Shown here: positions 1 to 10,663 of the stretch, piece by piece
Position numbering within the stretch: position 1 is the first letter of the stretch
Layout: every line of letters starts with the position of its first letter
From: Ceratothoa steindachneri
Lineage: Eukaryota > Arthropoda > Malacostraca > Isopoda > Cymothoidae
DNA length: 64,000 bases
Reading direction: 5' to 3'
Assembly: GCA_963969495.1 (NCBI GenBank)
Contig: OZ018335.1
Span: forward strand, 83,620,354 to 83,684,353
Position numbers and translations under genes: made by a program
The notes under the pieces: generated by a model
Databases searched by the model: none
Seen by the model: the letters and a program-made list of their open reading frames with translations, nothing else
What the model was told of the DNA's origin: nothing

Positions 1-554
1 TTCGGAGCGTTTTGAAATGTTCTTGCCTCCTTTACCGATGTAATGAGTGCAGTGAGGATCTAAGAGGGTGAAAGAAAGCGATTTTTAAGCGGGATTATTC
101 CGCCTTGGTTAAAGCTAACGTTAGAGGAAATATGCCAATCCTGTGAGTCAAATTTTTAAAATAGTTTTAATGTGCGATTCCAACTTGTCGTTTGACTGGT
201 GATGGCCGGCTTATCTCCATTTATTAATATGGTTTCCAAGATGCCCTTATATTTTGAGTTTTTATAAAGCATAGAGTCTTTATCGGAGCAGATGGACTCG
301 TAAACTATGTTGTTGACTTGAGATTCGAGGAGTTTAGGCGGATGATATTTTTCATCAGAAGATTGCTGGCTTTTGTTGTTTTATAATAGATTATAAGTTG
401 CATTTTATCCGTTTGAAATTTAACCTTGATGTTACGGTTAATAATCTCCTTGATGTTTTTTCATCTATTTTATAAGCCGTGGACATCTGGTTTCTGTAAT
501 ACACTTTGATGATGTTGACTTCTTATCCGCATGTTTGTAATGGTTATTTAAAAA
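1..554 (-). pseudogene. PLE 3' portion, inverted copy (runs off the window)
   Basis: Read on the minus strand, this is a diverged copy of 557-1211 and of the PLE 3' region at about 31240-31570. It carries the same TTTCACCCTC...CTCATTACATCG...AAAACGCTCCGA blocks. The downstream end lies outside the window. It includes the remains of the region between RT and the end of the GIY-YIG endonuclease seen in the plus copy. No open frame survives. Together with the next copy it makes a head-to-head pair. Confidence 0.7.
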
Positions 555-589
555 TGTTTTTTAAATAACCATTACAAGCATGCGGATAA
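523..589. repeat. Near-perfect palindrome joining two PLE fragments
   Basis: About 32 bases on each side of position 555-556 are complementary with about one mismatch, starting TTATCCGCATG on the left and ending CATGCGGATAA on the right. The complementarity continues outwards with interruptions to positions 1 and 1211, so this is the tip of a much larger hairpin. One interruption is an extra stretch of about 20 bases near 591-612 in the right half. Confidence 0.9.
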
Positions 590-1387
590 AACTGAAAGGA
601 ATCATGGAGAACTCAACAACATCAAAGTGTATTACAGAAACCAGATGTCCACGGCCTAAAAAATAGATGCAAAAAACATCAAGGAGATTATTAACCATAA
701 GTAATATCAAGGTTAAATTTCAAACGGATAAAATGCAACTCATAATCTATTATAAAACAACAAAAGCCAGCAATCTTCTGATGAAAAATTACATCTGCCT
801 AAAATATATTGGCAAGATAACCACTACACTTTCGAGTCGGGAACTATGCTTCTACAAACCGGATGGCCTCAGAACCATATGGAGAGTGCCCATAATATTA
901 ACTTTACGAGAGATATGCTCGTTGATAAACCATTATTAAAAGAAAAGGATAAATAAAGCAAGGCTTACCATCGTAGGAGCCATATTAATAAATGAAGATA
1001 AGCCGGCTATCACAGTCAAGTGACACGCTGGAATCGCTCATTAAATCTATTTTAAAAATTCTACTCACAGGAGTGGCCCATTTCCTCTAACGTTACGTTT
1101 TACCAAGTCGGAATAAATACCCCCTTAAAAATCGTTTGCTTTCACTCTCCCCAATCTTGACTCCACTCATTACATCGTTAAAGGAGGCAGGGCATTTCAA
1201 AACGCTCCGAAGATGATCGAGTAAGATCGAAAGCTTAGTAATTTAGTTTGGTTTTTAGTAAACACATTCATTTAAAAAAAAGATGAATACTGGACAAGTA
1301 ATCCACCATCTACAAGATCGAATAAAAAAGATAGTTAGAAGAAAAAGTTGCCAAAGGAAATTAATTAGGGCAAAATACACAATGGTC

Positions 1388-1400
<13 letters not shown>
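557..1400 (+). pseudogene. PLE GIY-YIG region and 3' end, remnant
   Basis: The frame at 667-939 contains the stretch KMQLIIYYKTTKASNLLMKN followed shortly by TTTLSSR and a later TRDMLV-type motif in another frame. This arrangement is typical of the C-terminal endonuclease part of Penelope-like elements, which join a reverse transcriptase to a GIY-YIG nuclease. The YIG core is reduced to a short KYIG and the Cys-rich part is missing, so it is a decayed fragment. Sequence 1040-1390 repeats at 31420-31756 in the same orientation, which marks it as PLE 3' sequence. A short (TA)n follows at about 1398-1423. Confidence 0.65.
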
Positions 1401-1425
<25 letters not shown>

Positions 1426-1929
1426 TGTAGTTGTTTTGTTCCTTGGGAATCTGATATGTACTAGGAATATGATGACCCAGGTGATTTATTAGGCCTGAAG
1501 TTTCGTACCTTCATTATGACTCTGAGTATTACTATCATCCTCTTAATTATGATTCATTTACCATATTATCTTCAGCCTTAATTCTCTCGATTTGAAAATC
1601 TTAGAATTACTGTACATCAATAAAATAAATCTAAACCTAAATAATTACTCCTCCTCAATTAAACTATTCTCTATATAACCGACCAACACTTCAATACATT
1701 AACTAGCCAACCGACCAACTGAACAAAGCTCGTTAGTAGTTTAAATATCTTTAGTTAGTTGATTTCACAAGTTCTACGATAAAGGTTAGATCCTCTGTTT
1801 AATTCATTTTAATTTGTTTGTAGTTTTTTTTGTTTAGAATTTAATATAATAGGTTATTTTATAGTTTATTCCTGTTACCTTTATTTTTTGGTATTCAACT
1901 CAGTTTATGTTATAACTTTACTTCTTCTA
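1401..1929. other. AT-rich interval, no gene seen
   Basis: After the short (TA)n tract there is AT-rich sequence without a recognisable motif or repeat partner in the window. It separates the plus-strand PLE 3' fragment from the left arm of the inverted duplication. Confidence 0.5.
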
Positions 1930-2929
1930 ATATGAATACTAAGATCGGAGAAAGTAAATTTACGAAATATTTTGATAGTTTATATTGGATTGACCCAGTT
2001 ACAGTAATGATTGGTCTTATTGGATTGCCTGGCTTATGGGTTTTTATTAGGACATACAAATAAGGTAATGATAAGCCACTAGAAGAGACTGAGTCAATAA
2101 TTGATTTGTGTTTTGTTTTTTTAAATTTAGGTCTCTATTTAAATTCTTAAAAACATCATCTAATGGATCGTTTGTAGTAGTGTAAGAAATCAAAGTGGCC
2201 ATTTTTTCTAAATATAATGTTTTATTCATTAATACACACATGTTGGATTTATTAGCCTTTGTAATATGCAAATCCTTGTCGATTTTTAATGATTTAAAGG
2301 CTGTTTTAAACCGCTTTGGGAAATTATGTAAACTCTTATTCATATTATTCACTACTGAATAAACAATTTATTTTCTATATCTATATGGATTTTTAATATT
2401 TTTTACTTCTTTATAATCTAGTAAAGGCAGTGGCAATGTCCACTCTTTCAGGTTTTTTGTTTATTGAGAACGAGAGTCCATATTCTAAGGCACATTTCAC
2501 ATCGGACGATATTGGCTTATCCAATAAATTGACAGCACAGTTTTCTTCATATGTTTTGTTCCAATTACTATCACTTATAAGCCGGTGTAATTTTTATGTT
2601 AGGTTGATGTCCACAGACTTAAGATGGGACATCAGATTAATTTGTCACAAGTAGATACCATAATATCTGTGAATCGTTCCTATTCCCTAGCACAAAGGAG
2701 AGAAATGTAAGTATTAGCTCCGGTTTGTTTACTTTAGATCCAGTCTGAATTTCTTTCTCAAATCCAACTTATCAGAAGCCCTAAAAAAAATCAGACCCTT
2801 TGATTTTCTAGGGACAACATTGCTTTGTATAAATAAATTGACGCTATACTTCATAAACCATTGTGAGTTTGAAAATGTTATTAAGATAACGAAAGTATCA
2901 ATTTTGCTTTTGCGCTACGTGGTGCAACC

Positions 2930-3022
<93 letters not shown>

Positions 3023-3302
3023 AAAGAAGTCGAGTAACGTACACGTATATATAGGAAATAAACCAGAGTGTTAGGATCAATCTTTTTACGAAATCCGTTT
3101 TCGACGCAGAGCTCCGCCATCTTTAATCGCTGGTAAGCAAATAAATACATAGATGCATAACTTAGGGGCACACAAATTTTCAAGTTGAATGTAATTATGG
3201 TAGGCGGGATTCGGGACCGTCAGCATTTTTGAATATAGGAAGTTCAAATCGCATGCTTATCAAGGGATTAATGTCAATTAAATGGTTTTTATTTGAAATG
3301 TG
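1930..3302 (-). pseudogene. PLE N-terminal coding region, truncated remnant
   Basis: The minus-strand frame 2352-2047 (starting MNNMNKSLHNFPKRFKTA) matches the right-arm PLE at about 29800-30110. The neighbouring minus-strand sequence at 2654-2430 matches 29519-29758, where the PLE N-terminal motif NLSDKPISSDGKCALGYEL is read. The fragment stops before the RT core, at the arm boundary. Stops and frameshifts are present. The segment upstream of it (2925-3302) matches the PLE leader at 28500-28800. Confidence 0.75.
2925..3020. repeat. (TA)n microsatellite
   Basis: A nearly uninterrupted TA run inside the PLE leader. The right arm has a TA tract at the equivalent place (28798-28863), into which a MITE has inserted. 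Tyr-Ile repeat frames across this tract are not genes. Confidence 0.97.
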
Positions 3303-4360
3303 GAGTGTGGGGGAATTCCACGTCGAATTTCTTTTGCAGCACGAAAGTGAAGTCCTTGCGCTGGAGAAGGTTCTAGAATTGGTTAGGCGTAAATTGGTAA
3401 GCCTCCCTCCCTCATCCACAAGCAGTAGCCTCCAACCGCGTCCACCTCGGACCGCATTTTCGCGGGTTAGAATCGCCTCGACGTGAAGATTCGAGGCGAT
3501 TCGAGAGTAGCATTGTTTCTCCTGTTTCTGCGAGAGGGAGCCTCTGATCTGTATAGGGCTCGTCTTTCATGTGGGAGACACAGACTTGAGGAGTCTCGCC
3601 CAGACCCAAGAAAATTCCCCTAGTTCCAAGTCAGGTGCCAACAACAAAGCCAATTGACGGCTGGACTTTTTGTGTGTTGAAATTAGCCCCAGCTAGTGAG
3701 GTAATTCCATTTGACAATCTCTACCGAGCGATTTTTCCGACTCCACTCATCGACTCCCGTCGAAGCCCTCCTCGTTTGCCCCTCGTTTTTCGGGTGGCCG
3801 AAATAGTCTCCCCTGGACAAGAAGTTACCGTGCCCCCTTTTAGAGAACCGTCATCACATTAACTTCCCGCTCAGAAGCTCCGAGCGTCCTCACCTCACGT
3901 GCACAAGACATCCGTGAAGCCTTACTCTGACGTCTCACCCGGAATCCTTCGTAAGTCAACCCTTCTCCCCCTTCAAGCAACCCAATTGAGTTAATCCTCC
4001 CCATTTCAAATAGTCTTCTTCTGTAATACATTAAATTTTAACTTAAGAGTCTGATGCATAACTACAATTCCCTCCTTTGTTTACCGATGTAATTTTGCCC
4101 CTTAATTCTCTGATGTAATTTTTCCATTGATTTTTTTTATGTAATAAAATTATATTTTTGTACATGCCTCTTTAAATAACCTTGAGCTTTGCCATTGCCC
4201 AAATTTTACCTGACCTCGTTGCACTCTTATCTCGATGTTCCGCGCGTCGAAACTCGTGGCGTTCCGTTCCTTGTCGGTCGCCTTTAAGTTATTGGTCCCT
4301 CCCCCATATATATAATATGGTATTGATATAATGTAATGTCATACCATGACATGGAGAAAC
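3303..4360. other. Left-arm-only segment, about 1 kb, unassigned
   Basis: The right arm goes directly from the sequence matching about 4361 to that matching about 3302, so this kilobase is either inserted here or deleted there. Both edges have the short shared string CCA, compatible with a microhomology deletion in the right arm. It is less AT-rich than the surroundings and contains a near repeat GATTCGAGGCGATTCGAG at about 3489. Short frames exist on both strands, but none resembles a known protein. It may be PLE noncoding sequence. Confidence 0.5.
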
Positions 4361-4480
4361 AAACAAGAAGAATGAATTTCGCAACGCATGTCGCATTTGT
4401 GTTGCTTCAATCTGCTACTTTCACCAATGTATACTTGATTGCAAATTTTGCATCCAATAAAATAAACCTCCCTAATCTCT
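4361..4480 (-). pseudogene. PLE GIY-YIG endonuclease fragment next to the gypsy LTR
   Basis: The minus-strand frame reads EVYFIGCKICNQVYIGESSR followed by a basic LKQHKCDMR stretch, a typical Y-x-IGC-x2-C...YIGES pattern of the GIY-YIG nuclease at the C-terminus of Penelope-like elements. The fragment lies about 50 bases beyond the gypsy 3' LTR. The equivalent place in the right arm (28415-28495) carries a more damaged copy. It differs in sequence from the nuclease at 31105-31225, so at least two PLE types are present. Confidence 0.75.
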
Positions 4481-4529
4481 GAAGATTTAAATTGGGTTGC
4501 TATTAAAAGAGCTCAATATCCTATGTTGT

Positions 4530-5515
4530 AGATTAACCCCGCAGACCTTAGACCAGATTAATATAGATGTCGTAGGTTAACTCTACACACCTTATACTAG
4601 CTTAAGATAGATGTCGTAGAATAGGGTTAAGTTCACCTTTCTTGCTTTACCAGTACGTGGGAAGTATAAAATATAAGCAGAGTGCAAATTAACTGAAAGT
4701 AGGTTGGCGAATAGTCGACTATCTTGGAGTTGCGGGATAACAGAAAAACGACGACAAAATAATTATACTAATATGCAAATCTTTATTATTTAATAAGGTT
4801 AAAAGGAGTTTAAAAATGAGATATAGACACAGTAGATTTACACAGTTCTTAAGCAGCTAAGGGGAGAGACGTGGGGAGGACAGTCACTGTACAAACAAAG
4901 GGACAATATTGACTGAGGGACGCTCGAACGGCCTTAAGAGTAAACTAAGCTGATGATGATGCTTATACTGAAGGTGTGGGTGAGGGGGGGAGTGGCAGAC
5001 AGCAGTTTCACAGAGGAGTTGCGCCTTGTTGTTACCTCGAAGATTTGATTCGAGGGAGTAATCCTTGCCTTGGCGCAAAGTTTAAACAATATTCTCTGGA
5101 TAGTGACTATTACGGGGATGAACTTAATTAAATCTTGGTTTCGAGTAACACGAATAGAGATTGAGTGCGCTCTGTGCGAGGAACCGGGGAAGCGGGTCGA
5201 GGTAGACGCACGGGAATTGACGGGAATGCCGGAAGTTTAATGGATTCTACGAGAATTGTGCAGAGTCCAAAGGGAGGTGAATAGCTGGTACCGTCGTGGG
5301 CAGACAGAGGATACTGACGGATACTGATGTATCAGGGAGGACGGCAAATTGATACTGCCTTCCCACTCTGGCATCGGAGGATTTATAGGGTTCGAATAGA
5401 GTTTTCACCACTCCATCCAAACGGGAAGGTTCTACGGTCAGAGGCATCGCTAGACGAAAATAGACTCGGCCTTTTAGCGCGAGGGTGAGAAGGTTCTTAA
5501 GCCTGCGAGGCTTAA
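4530..5515 (-). repeat. gypsy 3' LTR
   Basis: Matches the 5' LTR pieces at 12064-12715 and 10628-10663 on the same strand, and the split LTR of the right arm. The shared outer edge reads AGATTAACCCC at 4530 and at 10628. The other edge fades near 5515, and exact LTR ends are not resolved. It contains the block CGAATCAAATCTTCGAGG (in sense) and a run of sequence at about 4580-4850 that is deleted from the 5' LTR. Long frames across it are not genes. Confidence 0.8.
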
Positions 5516-6084
5516 TGATTACTGGGGAAGAAATATAACATAAAGTCGCATGACAATAGCGGATAAAGTTGAGAGTCGCTAGGACAAATTTTCTAAATAG
5601 AGCCAAAATACAGAGTGGTGCAGCTAGGGCATGGGGCAGGGGGCTTATACCATAAACATACACAAGGTTATACAATGCTACATTATGGTGGCCAAAGGAT
5701 ATTTTTCTCTATGATGCCATTAGGTGCTGCTCACTGGCCCGAAAGTAAGTTATCTTACGATTATACAGAGCACCTCCTGCGCCAAATAGTAAGGAATATA
5801 AAACGAATTTATTGTACACCTATATCAAATAAATACACACACCCAAAATATATATATATGGATAAAGTATACGCGCTTTCTTACTATATGGTTAAATACG
5901 CACATTTATTTCATGAACAAAATTAATACATGATTTAATAAAAAGAAATGGCTTGGAATTAGTTTGGAAAATGATCTAATAAGTTCCTACTTAAACTATC
6001 GGCCATACAGTTATCGTGTTTTTTACGTACCAATGGCGGAAATGGAGTTCCTGGAGGAACAAACACCATCTCATCAAGCGGACG
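5516..6084 (-). other. gypsy 3' untranslated region
   Basis: Sequence between the end of RNase H and the 3' LTR, also present in the right arm at about 25590-26067. No domain is recognisable. A purine-rich priming tract would be expected at the LTR edge, but I cannot fix it. Confidence 0.5.
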
Positions 6085-6450
6085 TTATTGTTGTTGACGT
6101 TACGTAAGAATGATAGGGGTCTTCCACTGCAAATTCTTTGCCTAATAAATAGATTTTAAATTTAAAAATTTCCTAAATGATAGTGAGTGCCTCTTTGTCA
6201 TTTACTTCGTAATCTTTCTCACACGCGAGTAATTTTCGCTTGCGTAAGCGATGGGTAAACTTTCGCCGTTATCATCATACCAGAGAAGGACACATCCTAT
6301 ACCGTCATTATTCGCGTCGGTGCGAATGCCAAAGAGTTTGTCCGAGTTAGGGAGGAGGAGGTGGGAGGCGGATGCCAACTTCTCCTTGAGTTTGTTGAAA
6401 CTGTGAGTTGAGAGTGGCGTCTACTCGAGGCGTTCGGAGAGGCTTATTCT
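6085..6450 (-). pseudogene. gypsy RNase H domain
   Basis: Minus-strand reading gives FGIRTDANNDGIG (catalytic Asp in TDA), then LPIAYA, then the YLLGKEFAVED motif near the end. This is the RNase H that in Ty3/gypsy elements follows RT and degrades the RNA of the RNA-DNA hybrid during reverse transcription. It lies directly downstream of the RT fingers/palm remnant. Frame changes occur after LPIAYA and around position 6170. The right-arm copy has lost the catalytic Asp. Confidence 0.8.
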
Positions 6451-6454
6451 TTAA

Positions 6455-7365
6455 TAGCTCACAGAGGGAGGGCGGAAACAGGCTCACTGTCGGGTATAAA
6501 TCGAAGATAGAACGATGGAGAGTCTAGGAAGGATCGCAGTTGCTTTTTATTAGTGGGCAATGGCATGTCCACGAAGGCCCCGATCTTTTCTTGTTGGGAG
6601 GTTAATCGATTATTCCCGATATCGAAGACAAGGTAATCGACAGTGGCAAAAGCGAAGTTGCACTTGCCGGGCCAATTATCAAATTGTGTTGACGGAGTCG
6701 ATACAGAACGTCTTGAGGGGGGGTAAAGTGTTGGTCGCAATCTTCGGTGACCACATAAACATTATCGAAATAGAAGGTGACGTTTGGTAAGCCTTCTAAA
6801 ATCCTTCTCATGATCAGGTTATAATTGCTGCAAGCCCTCAACAGACTGACAGGAAACAGTATGAACTGCATAAGACCCTTCTCAGTGGGGAAGGTAGTAC
6901 ATTTCTTCACTCCATTCCTCAGGGGGATGTGATAATAGGCATTGCAAAAATCCAACTCGGAGATGAACTTGGACTTCTTAAATAGTTGAAGGTTCCGATC
7001 TATGGTGTGGATTGGTTCGGCATAGAGGACGGTAACCGAATTTGGCAAAATAAAATCGAAGCACATTCGATAAGAACTATCGGCATTCTTTACCATGACA
7101 ACCGGGGAACGGTTACTCGAGTGCGAAGTTTCGATAATCTGCTACTTTAGACCTTTATCCACTTCATTATTAAATGCTTCCCGAAGAGGTATAGTTAGGT
7201 AGTAGGGTTTGGAACGGAAGGGCTCCAGGGTAGTTAGCTCTATATTGCGCTCAAAGTGGGTAGCACAAACAAAGAGCTCGGTGAAAAACGTCATCAAAAC
7301 GACTCTGGAACGCTTCCAGTTGATCCTTTTGACGAGATGGTAAATGGTCGCATATCTTAGTTTCT
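6455..7365 (-). pseudogene. gypsy reverse transcriptase domain
   Basis: In sense order: a leader related to QLEAFQ..FDDVF, then PVVMVKNADSSYRMCFDF, SKFISELDFCNAYYHIPL (first catalytic Asp in ELDF), TEKGLMQFILFPVSL and the active box YFDNV, where YxDD is expected. The second Asp of the box is therefore Asn in this copy. The end of the domain reads KKQLRSFL...FYLRFIP, the usual link from RT to RNase H. RT copies genomic RNA into DNA in the element's particle. It lies downstream of integrase, opposite to the usual gypsy order. Several frameshifts are present. Confidence 0.9.
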
Positions 7366-7479
7366 GCAGGCTGGGAATTATTCAAGTTGGGCAATACACG
7401 CAAAGGGTATTACTTGTATTATTCCACGCATGCAAATGGATTACGAAAAAGGGGTCTAGGTGGTAGTTAGATTCCATCG

Positions 7480-8680
7480 GTTATTCTTCGTTGATTGCAA
7501 CTATCTGGTTGATACTCGCGCTCCAATGGTATCGCTTAAGCATATTAATATGGAAGAGCTTTCTTCCTGAGGAGGTAGCAAAATGGTAATCGACAGGGCC
7601 ACGCTTCTCGACTATGTGGTAATGATCCATCCACTGGCTCAACAATTTGTTGTTGTCCGTGGGGAGGAGAAGCAATACTTCTTCTCCGCGGTTAAATTTA
7701 AATTCTTTGGATTTGCAATCAAAGTATGTTTATACTTGTAAGAATTGACGTCGGAGATCTGTAACGCAAATTTGGCGGACTTTTATAGCGTCCTTCGTAA
7801 ATATAGTAGATACGATTAAGAACTTTGGATATTTTGATCGAATTTCTGATTGGAATGAAGTTCCTTTAGGATACTCAAGGTGCCTCTTGCGTTTCTAACA
7901 TATAAAAGTTTAAAGGGGGCGAAACCTAAAGTATGACGGGGAATTACACGGTATTCAAAAATGGCTACCGGAAGGAAGCGGTGCCATTCAGTGGGCCTAT
8001 ATGCACACAAGTTCCTGAGAATGGCCTTGAAGCTTCCATTTAGCCTTTCGCACATTCCATTTCCACTTTGGTGAGAAAGAATAGTAATTAGTGGCTTTAG
8101 CATCAATAATTCACCAACGTAGTCCATTAATTTCGAGCTGAATTGACGAAGACAATCGAGAGTATTTTTTGGGCAGGCCCATAAGGGAAAATATGGGAAT
8201 AAGGTAATTGGCGCAAGAGATGATATCGATTTTCTTGAGGGTATGCCCTCTAAAGATCCAATTGCAAAGTGTATAAACATTATAACGTAACTATAACCTT
8301 CGCTCTACGGGGAATAGATCGGTTCGATTAGGTCGATCCATACTCGGGAGAAAGGTACAGAGATTAGAGGTCCTTTCTGCAAGGGCACACGGCTGATTCG
8401 TCCTTTTATAGCTGACTGTTGGCAAATGTCGCACGAACGACAATATCGAATAATTTTGTCGGTCGCGCCAGGCCAATAAAATATTTTCAAGCTCCTCGCA
8501 GTGGTCTTCATGTGACTGAAATGACCAATAAATAGGATATAATAAGTCGTTTGCACAACTAGAGGCAAGTGGGAACGGGGTACACATTATTTGCGGGACT
8601 TGGTGTCGTTTTTCTCGGTGCGCATTCGATAGAGGAGGTCATCTCGACGAGGAATGAAATCAACTTATTCCCTCTGATGA
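7480..8680 (-). pseudogene. gypsy integrase
   Basis: Sense order on the minus strand: an N-terminal HHCC-type zinc region (GHFSHMKTT, FYWPG, then CRSCDICQQ at about 8430), then the DDE core with FSRVWIDLIEP (first Asp), LDCLRQFSSKLM (second Asp, in place of DxGxxF), NGMCERLNGSFKAILRNL (the Glu), and GFAPFKLLYVR. It ends with a GPY/F-like module: LLPTDNNKLLSQW and LFHINMLKRY at about 7675-7500. Integrase inserts the cDNA into the host chromosome. It sits between the protease trace and RT. Frame breaks split the core at about 8290 and 8230. Confidence 0.9.
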
Positions 8681-8889
8681 CGGTTTCGCGGTTTTTATTT
8701 TGGTCTATGGAATACAAGGGACGAAGTGATTCACATTCCTTCTGGCTTTTGGCAAAGTCATGGGTAATTGCTCTCTGGAATTCGGGAGAATACTGGGGTT
8801 TTGTTCATTTTTGCTCAAAAACGGGTGATAACGGATTGAGCCACGTAGGCAAAAGAAACCCAGGGGGACTAACCAATTAGGACAGTGCA

Positions 8890-9160
8890 AAACTTGATGG
8901 GGGCTGCCACAGCTTCAGCCCAACCGGGAAAATACGCGCATTTAATGTACTAGTGAACAATGAGGAATTTATTGGCGCTCCCTAAGTAATCATGCACTAC
9001 GGCAAACTTATCGTGGTCCGGAGCGACAGGGGGCAGTGGTAATTAGGATACAACACGGACGAGAGTAGAAATTCCTTACCCATTCACGGCTCCAGTTTCA
9101 AATTGGAGGGCCCCAGGGGAACTTTAATCAAACAAAGTGTTCACCTGTTGGCCAGCAGTA
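8890..9160 (-). pseudogene. gypsy protease region, trace
   Basis: In sense, a GQQVNTLFD stretch (about 9150-9120) is followed by a stop and SS, at the place where an aspartic protease would have LFDTGS. The right arm reads GHQVNSMFDKSS at the same place. The region lies between gag and integrase, where protease is expected. Identification rests on this one motif and on position. Confidence 0.5.
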
Positions 9161-9589
9161 TTCGAGGGATTTGAAGAAGAGGAGGGCTTTCATTTGGCGA
9201 CGGTGGACAGGTATAATTGGAACTGACCTCGTTTACCAGGAATAGCACACGATGGTCATGCTGGGGAACAACGAAGCAGGGGCAATGGGAGAAAACGGTT
9301 AACATCATGGTGGTCCGACAAGAAGCGTGGTTTGGGTTTGGCAGGCCCAATCACCTTCGCAAAGTTATTCCCATTTTTAGCAACAAATTTGTTCTTGCTA
9401 GCTTTGGATTAAGGAGATGTGGGTTCTGGTTTCTTCCCTTCTTTCGTATATCAGTTGTCGCTCGCTGCGTAGATGAATGCCTCCTTCATGCATTCCTTAA
9501 ACGTATAGCACCTCCAGTCCTTCCGAAATTGTCTGATTTCCGAGGGAGCGACGAAAGAAATTGTTCCTTGAGGATGAAATAGAATAGGG

Positions 9590-10250
9590 CGTCGTATTCA
9601 TGAGGCACTTTAGACGCGTGAATCTAAGAATTAAAATGACGCTGTAGGAGGGAGTAGCTAAACTGTGGTAAGGTCTGGTTAGGTTGAATGCAACAGTGCC
9701 TAATTTAGCTCAATAGAAATCCGGAGTCATTTTGTAAGTGGCGAGAAATTCGGCTTTGAACGATAAGTAAACAATTGTTGCCTCTGATTGAAGGGAGAAA
9801 AAAATATCCTAAGTTGATAGCTCAACGGAGGCAATAATTGTGCTACGCCGTTTGTCTCGTTGTCACGTTGGTTCACCTCAAAGATCTTTTAGAATTGAAT
9901 GAGATTAGACCAGAAGGCGTCCTCTTCTTAAAAGACGTGGAGTTTTTTGTTCAGAGACTGCAGTGCGTCTAGCCTAACTCTCAAGGAGTTGATGGGGAGC
10001 GTCTCGTTGCTCGCTCTGCTAATCTCCAATTCGTGAGAAAGAATTCTCTCTCTTTTTCCTCGTTCCTTTTCCTTTCTCGTTCATGTCGTTCCTTTTCTTC
10101 TCTTCTTTCTTCTCGTTCACTTTTCTTTTTTCTTTCTTCTCTTTCTCATCTTTCTGCTCTTCCTATTATTTTTTGTTCTTGGATGTTGGCCATTAGATCT
10201 TTTTCAGTGAGTCCGAGTCATTCACCTTTGGCCTTAAAAACTTAAAAGGG
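9590..10250 (-). pseudogene. gypsy gag-like region
   Basis: In sense it begins with a strongly charged Glu/Lys/Arg-rich stretch (source of the TC-rich plus strand at 10033-10150) that could form a coiled coil. A capsid-like part follows with SEATIVYLSFKAEFLATYK. The right arm preserves this better (EMNQWDIETDGVAQLLPLV...YQLRDMVFSFQSEAT), resembling the hydrophobic capsid segment of gypsy gag proteins. Gag forms the particle that holds the element RNA. Downstream sequence to about 9150 may include the nucleocapsid part, but no intact CCHC finger is visible. Confidence 0.65.
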
Positions 10251-10627
10251 CGAATTGTTTGCTGGTTTACGCGATTGTCACAACAACAAGAATTATATTA
10301 ACGCACGTTAAAGATTATGGCGGAGTTATGGGTTCCTTCACACACGAACAGGAGTGCGAATGGTTTTGCTAACCAACGAACAAACGAACAACAAGAGGGA
10401 GAAACACTCGTGGAGAGCTTTTGCGGGAGATATTTCACAGTAATTAAAGGAGAGCTCCGGAATACGAAGAATAATACTATTTTTCTATATCTTCAACTTA
10501 TGGCCTCGAAGGACAACAATTCAAAAAATTATAAATGGAAACGGGAAACAAATGCATATCGCAAAAGAGGTATGCAATAGATTGTGGCCATAATAGATTG
10601 TTCAAATTTCAATAAATTGATTGACCA
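10251..10627 (-). other. gypsy 5' leader
   Basis: Untranslated leader between the 5' LTR and gag. Only the part up to 10349 is shared with the right arm. Directly after the LTR edge the sense sequence reads TTGGTCAATC, and a TGG at this place is compatible with a tRNA primer-binding site. I cannot name the tRNA. Confidence 0.5.
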
Positions 10628-10663
10628 AGATTAACCCCATAAACCTGACACCAAATTAATATA

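Larger units (their letters stand above)
1930..10349. repeat. Left arm of an approximately 8.4-kb inverted duplication
   Basis: This block, read on the minus strand, matches 21737-30241 read on the plus strand in the same order: gypsy gag, integrase, RT, RNase H, LTR, PLE fragments. The match spans junctions between different elements (gypsy LTR next to a PLE endonuclease fragment, then the PLE N-terminal region). That suggests one duplicated segment rather than two independent insertions. Alignment fades near 1929, just past a shared PLE stretch, and near 10349 in the gypsy leader. Left-only material is 3303-4360. The arms are diverged by many substitutions and small indels, so the duplication is old. 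Confidence 0.85.

Noticed and set aside
2820..3183. Frames rich in Tyr-Ile repeats (also near 15508, 28636, 29083, 32987, 34881)
   Set aside because: They are translations of (TA)n microsatellites and not genes.
10033..10245. Ser/Phe/Leu-rich plus-strand frame (and its counterpart at 21847-22053)
   Set aside because: Antisense of the Lys/Glu/Arg-rich start of gypsy gag.
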